Origin: Diatrype stigma
Lineage: Eukaryota; Ascomycota; Sordariomycetes; Xylariales; Diatrypaceae
Reading direction: 5' to 3'
Assembly: GCA_022225965.2 (NCBI GenBank)
Contig: JAKJXP020000144.1
Location: 1-64,000, forward strand
Length of the DNA stretch: 64,000 bases
Both the position numbers and the translations under genes were made by a program. Shown piece by piece: positions 1 through 10,869 of the stretch; the stretch's first letter is position 1, and each line of letters starts with the position of its first letter. The notes below the pieces were generated by a model. That model saw nothing but the letters and a program-made list of their open reading frames with translations. It ran no database searches and was not told where the DNA came from.

Positions 1-240
1 CATGTGGCACCAATAATGCGTCGATTCCGCCCCCGACGCCCCAGCCCCAGCCCCCCCCCCCCCCCCCCTTTTAATTTCTGTCAGCCCCAACTTGCTCGCG
101 CTCTATCCTAGGCCCTTAAGGCCTTAAATATTCCAGCCGTCCCATATACTATACAATATCGGACCTATATAATTAGTTAGCCTAAGTAAATAGGTCCATC
201 CGGACGTAAAAATATATCATCATATCATTATTTCACCTTA
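1..240 (+). repeat. Terminal repeat copy, plus orientation, cut by window edge
   Basis: A GC-rich stretch with a C homopolymer is followed by an AT-rich tail ending in the conserved block CCATCCGGACGTAAAAATAT and a run of CAT/ATC. The same sequence recurs inverted at 2035-2305, in direct orientation at 5240-5550, and its AT-rich tail alone at 790-955. The 5240 copy extends further left, so this copy is truncated by the window start. It is probably the long terminal inverted repeat of a DNA transposon. RIP-like C-to-T differences separate the copies. Confidence 0.75.
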
Positions 241-2034
241 AACGCATTAACCGAAAGAAACGTTTATTCGTCTTTTTTATTTAATAGTCTCGCAATATAC
301 TCCCGTTATACCAACGATAGGGATTTAAAACAAGCAAGCCCCTTAAAAAGCTTTCCTTTATTCGAACAATACTATACCGCTTTCTCGCAAAGCGTTCGGG
401 CCACGGGGACTTTATTAACTACCATAAACGGTTTAACCATTCGGACGCAATCGACGGATATCGCTGCCGCTATGGCGCCAATAAGAAACCCTTATACGTC
501 GTTTCTTACGTCCTCTTTTAGGGCGCCTTCCGATTCTTAGGAATTCGGCCTGGGCGAAAAACGAACGAACGTTTCGGCCATAACGGCCACCGAAACTTCG
601 CAGCCTTTATCGAAAAGATACGTCCTTACGGAACGACAACGGAAAAATAAAACAACATTTCCAAATTCCGCTTTAAAGAATAAATAATGGGCGTTAATAA
701 GGCTCCGAAAAGAAATAGCTAATTGCCGGGAAAATAAAAACCCTTTTTTATATTAGACCCCGATACGTTCGTACTTTATTTTAAGCCCTTATAGCCTTAA
801 ATATTCCAGCCGTTTCATATATTATACAGTATCGGCACCTATATAGATTTAATTATCTTACGAAACTTCCCATATATCCCTTTCGGGAATAGGCTATATA
901 TAACTAAATAAATAACTAAATAAGTTTATTCGGATATAAAAGTTTATTATCATCATTATCGTCGCTGCCGTTGCCGTTATTATTGCGATTCGCTTTTTCT
1001 TTTATTCCGTTTTTATATCCGTCGCCGCTAAGCTTAAACGAAGGCCACTTATTATTTATACGTTATTAGCATATTATTAAAACGTTCTTATTATTTCGCA
1101 ATAAGGCGGCGCTTTTAAAGGCTTCTTTTCTTTTCGTTTAACTTAAACGCAAGTATTAAAGAATTTATAACCGCGTTTTCCGTAGGCTGTATTTTGTCTT
1201 ATGTTCGTTAAAAAGGAAAGGAAAAAGATTAAGGCGAAAGGGCTTAATTCTAAGCCTATAGCTAGGCCCTTATTGCTTTTCTTTTTTCCCTTTAAATAAC
1301 GTTATATTATTATTCGCCTATTTAGCGAATGCTTGTTAGTAATTCCTTAATGGATCGGATTTCAGTTTTCTTTTTTCTAATAGGGCAAATAAGGCATGCC
1401 AAAAAATTAAAAAAACAAGGGCCTTTATAATTAAAACCTTTAATCTTTTCTTTATATATCCCATTATTTTTAATAAGAAGATATAACCTTTTGGTTTTGC
1501 CGTAATGCTAACATTTTAATTCGTTCGTATAGTTTTTGCCATCGTAAAAACCGAAATAAGTTTCGCATTAAATAATTCTTAAGGTTCTTATAAAGAATTT
1601 ATTATTATTATTATTCTTATTCTTATTCTTACGCCGACTGCCTACCTATATACATACAGGCATATGGCATGCGGTACACCTGCGATTTATATCCCGCGTA
1701 ATAAACCGGCTAAACGGACAAATTATAAACAATTTAAATTACTTAAAGCCGAAAATTCGAAACTTTTTAACCGATTAAATAAAGGCTACGATTTATTCCT
1801 ATATTAAAGCGTTAGGAATATGCTTTTTAAAGCGATAAAGGGTTATTAATTAAACGTTAATTTGCGTTATATCTTTCGCATTAATGACCTTATTTATGGG
1901 TTTATAACCAGATAATGTTTAAAAAGTTTTTAAACCCCTTATTAATACATACGTATAAAACCTTTCGGGGTTTTTTTTTATAAAAAAAAAGGCTCCTTAT
2001 AGCGCAGCGAAAGGCCGTAGCCTATTAATAATAA
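241..2034. other. AT-rich, RIP-like relic DNA
   Basis: The stretch between the inverted repeats at 1-240 and 2035-2305 is AT-rich, with stop codons in all frames and no recognisable domain. It contains a second copy of the terminal-repeat tail at 790-955. Its position between inverted repeats suggests the interior of a decayed, non-autonomous or heavily mutated DNA transposon, but I cannot identify a transposase in it. Confidence 0.5.
790..955 (+). repeat. Degenerate direct copy of the terminal-repeat tail
   Basis: The order of blocks matches 113-237: CCTTAAATATTCCAGCCGT, then a TATACAGTATCGG block, then a TTTATTCGGATATAAAAGTT-like block and a CATCATTATC end. It has more A and T than the first copy, consistent with RIP. 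Confidence 0.6.
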
Positions 2035-2305
2035 TGATATATTTTTACGTCCGGATGGACTTATTTACTTAGGCTAGCTAATTATATAGGTCCGATATTG
2101 TATAGTATATGGGACGGCTGGAATATTTAAGGGGCAAGCCTTAAGACAAAGCACGAGCAAATTGGGACTAACAGAAAGAGAAGAAAAGGGGGGCTGGTAC
2201 TTGGGGCGTCGGGGGCGGAATCGACGCATTGTTGTTGCCACATAAATGACTGGTGGCGGGTGGGGTTTTGGGTACCGTTGCCTGGGGGGGCTGCCAGTCG
2301 ACGGC
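2035..2305 (-). repeat. Terminal repeat copy, inverted
   Basis: This is the reverse complement of 1-240 (ACGTCCGGATGGAC, then GGGACGGCTGGAATATTTAA, then GGGGCGTCGGGGGCGGAATC). It continues into 2248-2305, which is the reverse complement of 5240-5305 (GGTACCGTTGCC against GGCAACGGTACC-like sequence). It therefore pairs as an inverted repeat both with 1-240 and with 5240-5550, so it could bound either of two nested units. Confidence 0.75.
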
Positions 2306-2314
2306 GGGGTCGTC

Positions 2315-2830
2315 GAGTAATAGGCGGCTCGGCGGATGGTTATAAGGGGGGACGTCGAATGAAAGGAGGGGCGTTAGGTCTGCGGAGGGATAGGGGACGT
2401 CGGTAATCGGTGCCAACGGCTTGGCGAAAGTCGGAAGTCGATAGCGGATGGCAGAAGTTGCCGGATTTGTTGCCATTGCTGGCGGCGTCGGACCAGAAAA
2501 TCCACCTGGACAAGTGGTTAAACTGTCCGCACCTTAGCTAAGTCTGCCCCGCCCAGCTTGCTCTGTGGTGGGCGACGACTAGCTGTCGAAGCACTCGGCT
2601 ATTAAGCCGCGTGCATGCGACGCAAACCGAGCGGGCCCTGTGGCCCGACGCCGCCAGCAATGGCAACAAATCCGGCAATTTCTGCCATCCGCCACCGACT
2701 TCCGACTTCCGCCAAGCCGCTGGCACCGATTATCGACGTCCCCTGCCCTTCCGCAGACCTAACGCCCCTCCTTCCATTCGACGTCCCCCCCTTGCAACCA
2801 TTCGCTGGACTAGGGTTCTGATAAATACGC
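2315..2830. repeat. Palindromic arms around a MITE-like insert
   Basis: Bases 2315-2500 and 2637-2825 are imperfect reverse complements of each other (both carry the CGACGCCGCCAGCAATGGCA block in opposite orientation). The about 140-bp spacer 2506-2645 recurs inverted at 5540-5700, so the spacer is a separate short repeat that sits at the centre of a larger palindrome. No coding sense is seen. This may be two head-to-head copies of a terminal repeat joined by a short insertion. Confidence 0.65.
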
Positions 2831-2837
2831 ATTTTTA

Positions 2838-5220
2838 ACCATTATGCCGGGATTATGCAGGATATTCCCGATATACCCATTATCCCCATACTAAACCCCA
2901 TATAATACCGGCATAATAAAATTTGCATAACATAATAACAACATTACCTAATAATATAATCCTTCTTTGCCGTTTTTATTACTATTAAAGCCATTATAAC
3001 TTATCATTATTATTTTTTTAAACCCTTTATTACTATATATCGATTTCATTACAATAAGCAAGACCTCCGACCTTAAAACCTTCGAATAATTCGAAAAAGC
3101 CCCCTAGGGGTCCTATAAACAAAAACGTATTATCTATAAGCATTACGGGAAAGGATACGCTTCCTAATTCGGGACGACGAAAATGAAGTTACATTTCGAA
3201 AGGGAATACGGGAAATATCTCGACTTTAAAAAACAAACCGATAACCCCCTTACCCGAATACCAAACCGACCCGACCTTTCCATCGATAAGTATTTCCATA
3301 AGCTAAACAAGCTTTAAATACGGACATTTCGCTTTTGTACCGCCCGAACTATATATTGCAACAATAAGCCATTTACCGAATACGAAAACGAAAAGACGAA
3401 TAACCTATTTAAAAGCCTTTAGTTTAATTGGAAGCTACTTAACAGCAAGGCCTTAACCTGCGAATTATTAAATAAAGTATATATTAAATATAAAATTGAA
3501 ATCATTTAATTCATTTCGTCGTCGAAATTCATTAATATTATCTTTAACGGTTCGGCCGATTTCGCGAAACGCCGCGTTTTAAACGTTTCTGTATAACTTC
3601 TTATCGGGCCTTTCTTATATTAAAGAACCATCGACGTTAATACCTAACAATTAACTGCAAATAACCATATACTTTTATTATTTCCGCTATTTAACGAGAT
3701 TATTAACGGAAAGCTATACCTTATTAACGCTATTAATACGGATATATATAAAACGATAAAAGCCGTTTATTGTTAAATATAACAATATCCGGAATTAAAG
3801 CACATTATTTGTATATTCTGCGATTCCTATTCCCTTTAATTTCTAATTAAAGACCTATTGAAAATTATTCCTTGGAAGGAAACCCATTCATTGGCTATAC
3901 AGCTTGTAAGGGCATTCCGCTCGTCGCATCTTTAATATTCCCGGCTTCGGGATTCGATAACCGAAAGCGAAGGAAAAATCAAGTCCTTATTATTGGCGTA
4001 CGTATCTTCTGTTTACTTTAAACCATATATTAATTTGATATAAACCAATATAATTATTTAATGGGATTCCCAATAACGATACCTCAAATCTTGCTTCGAT
4101 AACCGCATTGCTTTCGGATTATTCCTTAGCCGCCTAGACGTAATCGAAAACCTCGCAACCGACCCAAAAAGCAAAAAGGAATTAAAAAAGGTTATTTAAA
4201 TTATTAATAATCCGTTATTCTGGCAATACCTTATAGCCTTTCTCGAAATAATCAAGCCTATTACGAAAGCCCAATTAGCATCGAAATCCGATAAGTTACA
4301 CCTAAAATATTCCGTCATTAAATGGAAAAATATTCGGGCCGTTTGAAATATATTACGCAACAGCCAAAACGCCTGCTTCCAGTCCGTAAATTAAAACGCG
4401 ATATATTCTGCCCATAAATAACGGTTTAAAAAACAAGTAAATACAACGAACTAAACCGTTTAGGCATTAAATCCGAAAAATATTGGGGTACCTATTACCC
4501 TTTAAATCCAACGCAAAATCATCGATTTCATTAAGGATTATATATTCGAAGCAATCCTACGTAACAGCTTAATAAATAAATTCTATTGCTTCCGATCGGA
4601 TTAAGGCTTATTTAACGAAGTTCTCGGAATATACGATAATTCCCATAACATAAAGAATTTCTGGCGAATCGCAGCTACTTCGGGAAGTTATTTGGCCTAT
4701 CTTGCAACGCGATTATTAAATATAATCTCGAATTCCGTTCCTTTTGAACGGGCCTTTTGGGCCACGAATTATATATAAAATGCCCGAAAAAATAGGCTGA
4801 ACCAAAAAAGAACGGATAAGCTGGCTTTTATTTACATGAATTCGAAAATGCTGAAACGGATTCGCGAGTTCAAACCGTTAAAATCGTTAAATAATATAAC
4901 AAATGCCGAAATTAACGAAATGGAATAGGAAATCTTTTATAAAATAGCTACAGAAGTTTTATTTAATGGGCTGGAATAAGGAAAAGCAAGTATACATAAT
5001 TCGTAATAAAAACGGCTTATCTAATAAAATCATCGTGATTTTTACGAATTGCTTTATTTGTGCCCATTTTTTCCTTCGATTTTTAACCGAAATGGGAAAG
5101 TAATGGGCCCGAATAAAGTTGTTCCATTCCGTTATGCGCGTTTTTGCAATTATGCCGATATAATACGATATAATACGATATAATACAAATGCGCGTTTTA
5201 TTTTTCCGAACCCTACGCTG
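2838..5220 (+). pseudogene. RIP-decayed hAT-family transposase (relic)
   Basis: Plus-strand translation of about 4,660-4,870 gives a clear hAT C-terminal dimerization region: FWRIAATSGSYLAYLATRLL, then a SNSVPFERAF-like block where ERAFS would be expected, and then RTDKLAFIYMNSK. The frame is broken by many TAA/TAG codons, one of them inside the block after NYI, as expected from C-to-T mutation. Upstream sequence to about 3,100 is probably the rest of the transposase but is too decayed to assign a zinc finger or catalytic residues. hAT transposases excise and insert DNA elements; this copy cannot encode a working protein. It is flanked by inverted repeats at 2248-2305 and 5240-5305, which are plausible ends. 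Confidence 0.75.
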
Positions 5221-5239
5221 GACCGCCCACTGTCCGGTA

Positions 5240-5550
5240 AATTCCGCCGCCGACTGGCAGCCCCCCCAGCCAACGGTACCCAAAACCCCTCCCGCCACCA
5301 GTCATCCATGTGGCACCAACAATGCGTCGATTCCGCCCCCGACGCCCCAGCCCCAGCCCCCCCCCCCCCCTTCTCTTTCTGTCAGCCCCAACTTGCTCGC
5401 GCTCTGTCCTGGACCCTTAAGGCCCTAGATACTCCAGCCGTCCCATACACTATACAGTGTCGGGCTTATGTACGTAGTTATATATACCCCCTTCGGGGGT
5501 AAGTAGTTAGGTAAATAGGTCCATCCGGACGTAAAAATACATCATCATCA
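5240..5550 (+). repeat. Terminal repeat copy, plus orientation, least decayed
   Basis: This copy keeps more C and G than the one at 1-240: CCAACAATGCGTCGATTCCG, a C homopolymer, CTCCAGCCGTCCCATACACT, and CCATCCGGACGTAAAAATAC. The part 5240-5305 is the inverse of 2248-2305, so with that copy it encloses the hAT relic. Confidence 0.75.
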
Positions 5551-5700
5551 TCGTCGGACCAGAAAAGGCCCGTTCGGTTTGCGTTATATGTACGCGGCTT
5601 AGCAGCTACGTATTTCGATAAGCCAGGTCGTTATTTACTGCAGCAATTGCTGGGCTGGGCAGACTTAATTAAGGTGCCAACAGTTTAACCACTTAATTAA
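5540..5700. repeat. Short repeat, inverted copy of 2506-2645
   Basis: The reverse complement reads through AAGTGGTTAAACTGT, CACCTTA, AAGTCTGCCC, TAAGCCGCGT and CGCAAACCG in the same order as 2506-2645. The outer end forms the perfect palindrome CCACTTAATTAAGTGG. It is probably a small non-autonomous element. Confidence 0.6.
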
Positions 5701-8700
5701 GTGGTTATATAGCTTTCTTTTATATTATAAGTTTTATTTATCTTTATTTTTAAATTAAGCAATTTTTTCGAAAATATTAAATATCGTTTATTTTTAACGG
5801 CCTTTAATTTATTCGTAACAAACCCTAAAAACAAATCTTAAGAAATCAGTTCTTATTATTCTTATAAATCCATTTATAATAATTAATAGCAATTACGATA
5901 ACATTTTAAAGGCTATTTCTTTCGTTTTAAAAAGGCCAAACGATAAGGCTATAAAGTTCGGTGCCTTTAAAGAGCATAAAACTTAAGAAAACCTTTTTAT
6001 TTATTTCCCTTTAGGAACATTAAAAGTTCCTTTAGCAAATTTCATTTTCGCCGTAATTAAATTAATCCGTAAAAAAAGAAACAAAGCATTCGAATTAAAT
6101 GCGATGTATTTATAACTTATCTTTCATTTTTCGATACCGCCCGAAACGTATTTTAGTAATCCATGTTTATATATTAAGAATGGGCCCGATTAATGCATTA
6201 ATAAATTAAGCAATTCATAATAAACCTTATAAACGTAAAAGACTCGGAAAGATTTAAACCCCTTTATGCTATATATAAAAGCGGCAGGCCTAATTGCCTT
6301 TCGTTACGCTTTCTTTCCGTTAATATTATCGAAGAATCTTACCGATTTCGTTTTTAACGAATCCCTTAAAAATACGCCCTTTCCCTTTCCTAACGGACGA
6401 CGCGTATTTTTTATACCGTTAAAAACGATTACTTTATTATTATAAGTACTCTCGTAATAATCGTATGCAATAATAGCCCGTTCGAAAAATAACGCCTAAA
6501 AACGAACTAACGTAATACGTGATTTTAAAAAGTCTAAATAAATAAAGATTTCTATAAGCATTAATACATAAGCCGCGAATAAATCGAATAACCGCCTATT
6601 TTTGCGGCTTATTTTGAATTATTCATAACATGTCTTATAATTAATAAATGTTCGAATTATAATAGTCGATATTTTAAACTTAAACTTATAGGAAATTATC
6701 GACGCCTAAAAGGTTAAAACCGGATAAGTATTGCGTTTTCGTAATAATATCGCTAAATAATTAATACGGGCTTTCTAAAGCCCTTAGTTCTTAGTTAGCC
6801 CTTAATTAACAGGGTTTATATATCTTATAAGTATGCATTGGAAACTTTGTTTTCTTTAGTTTTTCAGTTAGAATTATCATTATTTTATTCATTTCATTTA
6901 ACCGTTTTTGCCTTATATCATTCTGGTAGCATTTTTTCGTCGATCTGCGGACCCAAGAGTTTATATTATCGTATAAATACCTTTTACCTATATTATACTT
7001 CTTTTCGTTAATTCTTTGCTTTGCTTTATAAATTCTCGAAAGACTGGATTACTCGAAATACATTATACGAAAGTTTTCGTCCGAGAATACTTTAATATTC
7101 GATTATTATTTTGTTATATTACTGGTTATCATTATATTAAAGATTCTGACTTTTTAAATACTTAAGATCTTATTTGCCGTTCTTTTTTGCGTTTCCTAGA
7201 ATTTTTTTTTTCCGCGTTTGCCAAATTTGTTTTACGGTTATGTTATAATATCGTAAGACCTTTTTATTCCTTAATTATAACGCATTCCATTTTTAAACCC
7301 TTTTTATAAAGAATATTCGATTAGCGCTTAACATTAACCACGGCTAATGTAAGCTATATTATTAAATATACGAATACATTACCAGAAATCCCAACGTCCG
7401 CTAGATAAGAAGCTTTAACGATTCGATTTAAAGTCGTCTGGTTGCATTTTATAATTTTATCGATTCTGGATATTGGGATATTTATTTTATACGCAAATCT
7501 GGACGGCTTACGGCAAATTCCCAAAACCCAGACCCTTAATATTATCTTAACGTTTGAACTGTGGACCCAGAATAAGCCCGAGCCCAGGCGTTAGGCTTTA
7601 ATTTGTTCCTTTTTTCTTTTAGTTTGGACTTTTATGCTTTCGTTGTTCCGAATATCGGAAATACGGAAAACCTTAATTCGCCCCTTCGTAATAGCCAAGA
7701 GTTTGATCTAAACTTTAAACCCCAAGGCCCTAAAGATCCCCAAGAGCCACTGGAGGACTCCCTAATCCCACCTTTGGACTCCCTCCCATAGGATTCTTCG
7801 GACCCGTCGGACACTTCGCCAAGGTGCGACTTGTCGACAATACGTCCAAATCGAAGGGTCTTGCGGGGAACTCGGTTCTGCGTCAATGGGTTTTGAGGAG
7901 TCTTGGGTGGTGGTTATAAAGGTCCTGGCTGGAAACTGCCTTGGTATACTCGGGTTTAAACGGTAGCTTGGGACCTCTTGGAAAGAAATAAACTTTGGAA
8001 CGGACGGCGAGGCATAAGGTTTTCGTTTAACCGGTTCATATAATTAAGTGGTTCAGATATTCCTATTTCCAAACCAGAGCCGAAAACTCCCACGGGAGAA
8101 ATCGAGATTAACGCATTACTATTTAAATAAAAAACTATTACGCGAAATCCCGAAATAATTGCGCCCTTATAAAAGCCCGAAATAGCAAAGTCCGAAATTA
8201 ACGAGCCTAATTTTTTCGTAAACGAAACGGATTTAATAAAGTATTTATTTAAACGATAACGCGTAATTGCAAGGATTGGTTTCATATTTTTTATACGAAG
8301 CCTTTTAAAAAAAAACTAAAATTCCGTAAATATGTTAACTTAATCGGAAATGTTACCGACGACGAAAAGGTTACCGAAAAGCCCAATACCGAATTTAATC
8401 GTATCGATTCCGAAACGACGGTATTAAAGAAATCCATTTTCGATATCGAGACCTTTACGAAAAAACAAAAAGCAATATACGAAATTCTAAATATTAATAT
8501 GGATATATTATAAGCTTAAATAAATTTATTTAATATAATTCAAAACAAAATCGAAACGTTATCGTCGTTAATAATAACAATTACGAAATTCGAAATTCGA
8601 ATAAAAAATCGAATTAAGGAATTCGAAAACACTTTAATCGAAACGATTAATCGAATCGCCATCGCTATTTCGAAAAAACAAGTTTAAAAAAAACCATCGA

Positions 8701-8934
8701 TAAATAAGAAACATACCGACGAAACGATTTTAGCATTCCTGCTAGAAAATTAAAAATCGGGCGATAAATAAGGTAACGAAAATAAAACATAGCGATTAAG
8801 ACAAAGAGATTTCGTTTTTTTGGGGGGGGGAATTAAGTTTTCGTTTTTTTTTTTTTTTTTTTTTTTTTTGAAGAACTTTAGGCCGCAAATCGCAGGCCTT
8901 TTTGGAAAAGAGCAAATAATACGGATTCTTTAAA
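5701..8934. other. AT-rich RIP-like DNA, partly less mutated near 7,560-7,960
   Basis: No supportable gene is seen. The interval is saturated with stops except for a less AT-rich patch at about 7,560-7,960, where short open frames exist on both strands without recognisable motifs. Homopolymer runs (G9, long T runs) lie at 8,815-8,868. The interval includes the first copy of a direct repeat at 6,776-6,940. Confidence 0.5.
6776..6940 (+). repeat. Direct repeat, copy 1
   Basis: The block TTAGCCCTTAATTAACAGGG and GTTTATATATCTTATAAGTAT, followed by a TCATTTCATTTAACCG block, recurs in the same orientation at about 8,935-9,090. The two copies are about 2.16 kb apart. They could be short LTRs or a duplicated 5' end of one retroelement. 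Confidence 0.55.
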
Positions 8935-9090
8935 AATTTTAATCCTTAATTAGCCCTTAATTAATAGGGTTTATATATCTTATAGGTATATATTAGAAAC
9001 TTTTTTTAGTCTTTTAATTAAAATCATTATCATTATATTTATTTCATTTAACCGCTTTTATCTTATATTAATAATACATTTTTAACGAAG
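8935..9090 (+). repeat. Direct repeat, copy 2
   Basis: This matches 6,776-6,940 in block order (TTAGCCCTTAATTAATAGGG, TATATATCTTATAGGTATA, ATTTCATTTAACCGC) but has lost more C and G. It directly precedes the decayed coding stretch at 9,091-9,700. Confidence 0.55.
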
Positions 9091-9700
9091 CCTTTAAAAT
9101 GAAGGAATTAATTATCGAAAAGCCTAAACTTAATTAATATATTAAAGGAATTTCGCATTTATACGAATTCTTAATTTATCGACGTAATTATTGAAATAAA
9201 AGTTATTACCTAAACGAATATTAATTCTATTTTCTTATATCGCTTTAAACGATACGTACCGAATGCCCCGATTGAAAAATGGGTCGTAGCATTGTCTTAA
9301 ACCGTTAAACGTTTTAAAATATTCGGCTTTCGTTTCGAAAAGCTTATTATTAAAGCTTTCAAAATTATTTAATACCAGGTTTACCTTAGTTTTTATGATA
9401 AACGACATTATACTAACAACTTACGTTATTAGTAATATAATAAAAAGTATAAGATATACGAAGCTACTTATTAAAAAGATATTTACGAAAACGAGGTTAA
9501 ATGTTTTAATTATTGCGGCCCTTATAAGTTTAATTCGTCAGCATGTTTAGTTCGGCCTATAAGAAAAAACGGCAAAATCGTCCGGTTAATTAAATAATAA
9601 TTGGTTGAGATTAAGCAATTTAAAAAGTAATAATAAAAGATTTTAGGCCTTTTTTAAACGCTATTTTATATTCGTATCTTTTAAACGTTATTTTATATAC
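9091..9700 (+). pseudogene. Possible retroelement gag/ORF1 remnant
   Basis: Plus-strand reading gives broken protein pieces, including a Cys-rich segment near 9,500-9,590 (KCFNYCGPYKF followed by a Cys, then RPIRKNGKIVRL) that resembles the zinc-knuckle end of fungal retroelement gag/ORF1 proteins. Spacing is not a perfect CCHC motif and the expected His is absent, which RIP or my frame choice could explain. Stops occur throughout. No reverse transcriptase follows, because a hairpin and a MITE interrupt the sequence after 9,725. This is a weak family call. Confidence 0.3.
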
Positions 9701-9729
9701 GTATTTTAATAAAAGGATATCTAGGCCAG

Positions 9730-9800
9730 CTTAAGGGTTTTCTTTTTTTTTTCTTTTTAATTCTTAATAAGAAAAAAAGAAAAAAAGAAAACCCCTAAGC
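9730..9800. repeat. Inverted-repeat hairpin, pyrimidine/purine arms
   Basis: CTTAAGGGTTTTC followed by a T-rich arm is mirrored by an A/G-rich arm ending GAAAACCCCTAAG, with a TTAATTCTTAATAA loop. It can form a long, A/T-rich hairpin immediately left of the MITE at 9,813. Confidence 0.6.
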
Positions 9801-9812
9801 CGTTCAAACCTA

Positions 9813-10535
9813 ACCGGAGGTTATACGGGCTTACGCCCGTTAAACGGTTAAAAAATAAGAGTTATAACAAGCATATAACTATTAATAAAAAGTGGCTAAT
9901 AATTAGTATAATTATAATAACTATAATAAGTAAGTTATAATAAGTAAGTTATAATAAATAAGTTATAATAATAATTATAATAAATAAGCTATAATAAATA
10001 GTTATACGGGTTATAATTAAGTATATCGTACGAAATTATAGGTTTAATTATAGCAATTAAGTTATAACAGCTTATAATAAATAAGCTATAATTATAACAA
10101 ATAGGTTATAATGATTTATAATAAATAAGTAAGCTATATAGGTGGCTATATAAGTAGCTATATAAGTAGCTATTCATATGGGTAGCTATATAGGTGGCTA
10201 TATAAATAGCTATAAGGGTTATAATTAAGTGCATTATACGGAATTGCGAATCCGGCTATAAATAAGTAGGCTATTCGCGTTTTTATTAGGTGCATTATAC
10301 GGAATTACAGATCTGGATTTAAGTAAATGCGTTATAAGGGCTGGGCTAATGTATAATACTTTTAAAGCGTAGTACTTAATTGGCTAAGAAAACGAAGCTA
10401 GCTGGTTCGACTAGTTCCTAGAACGCATATAATGGATCCGACTAATTAAAAGCCTGAATGCCCAAGGTGTTTTCCAAGCCTGAATTTCCGGATATAATTT
10501 CCGTATTATACCACCTTTAGAAAATAACCTCCGGT
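9813..10535. mobile_element. MITE-like element with TA target duplication
   Basis: The left end is ACCGGAGGTTAT and the right end is its perfect inverse ATAACCTCCGGT. Both are flanked by TA (9811-9812 and 10536-10537), which is the signature of Tc1/mariner-type insertion. The 723-bp interior has no coding capacity. It carries tandem AT-rich motifs, (AGTTATAATAAATA)-like at 9,925-10,140 and (GTAGCTATATA)-like at 10,138-10,215. It is non-autonomous, and its mobilising transposase is not in this window. Confidence 0.75.
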
Positions 10536-10564
10536 TAAAATAAGATCTTTGTTTTATTTTCTTA

Positions 10565-10640
10565 AAAAATAAGCTATATATAATTAAATAGCTAGCTAAA
10601 TAGATTTATTCGGTTATGAAAATGTATTATCATTATTATT
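10565..10640 (+). repeat. Degenerate copy of terminal-repeat tail
   Basis: AAGCTATATATAATTAAATAG, TAGATTTATTCGGTTATGAAA and a CATTATTATTATT end follow the order of the 790-955 copy. It marks the right edge of the first RIP-decayed block; base composition becomes normal about 100 bp later. Confidence 0.45.
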
Positions 10641-10754
10641 ATTTACTTATTAAGATATTAATGCATTTCACTTTTAACTTATAAATAAACTCTTATACCC
10701 TTGCTTGTTAGTTTTTCTTTTCCATCCTCTCCACTACAGCCTATACGGCACATT

Positions 10755-10825
10755 CAGCTTGCCGGCCCTGGATTCGAACCCAAGGACCTCTGGTTCTATA
10801 TCCAGACCTGTGGCACCCCCTTACT
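10755..10825 (-). other. tRNA-like fragment (T-arm and anticodon-arm only)
   Basis: The minus strand contains a B-box match GGGTTCGAATCC within a 5-bp stem CTTGG/CCAGG, preceded by another 5-bp stem TCTGG/CCAGA. No matching acceptor 5' strand or D-arm is found, and the would-be anticodon loop is 8 nt. It therefore cannot be a complete tRNA. It may be a tRNA-derived repeat end or a chance B-box. Confidence 0.25.
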
Positions 10826-10869
10826 TAATGGAATGTACGTCGAAAAGGGCTCGACCTGAGCTTGAGCTG

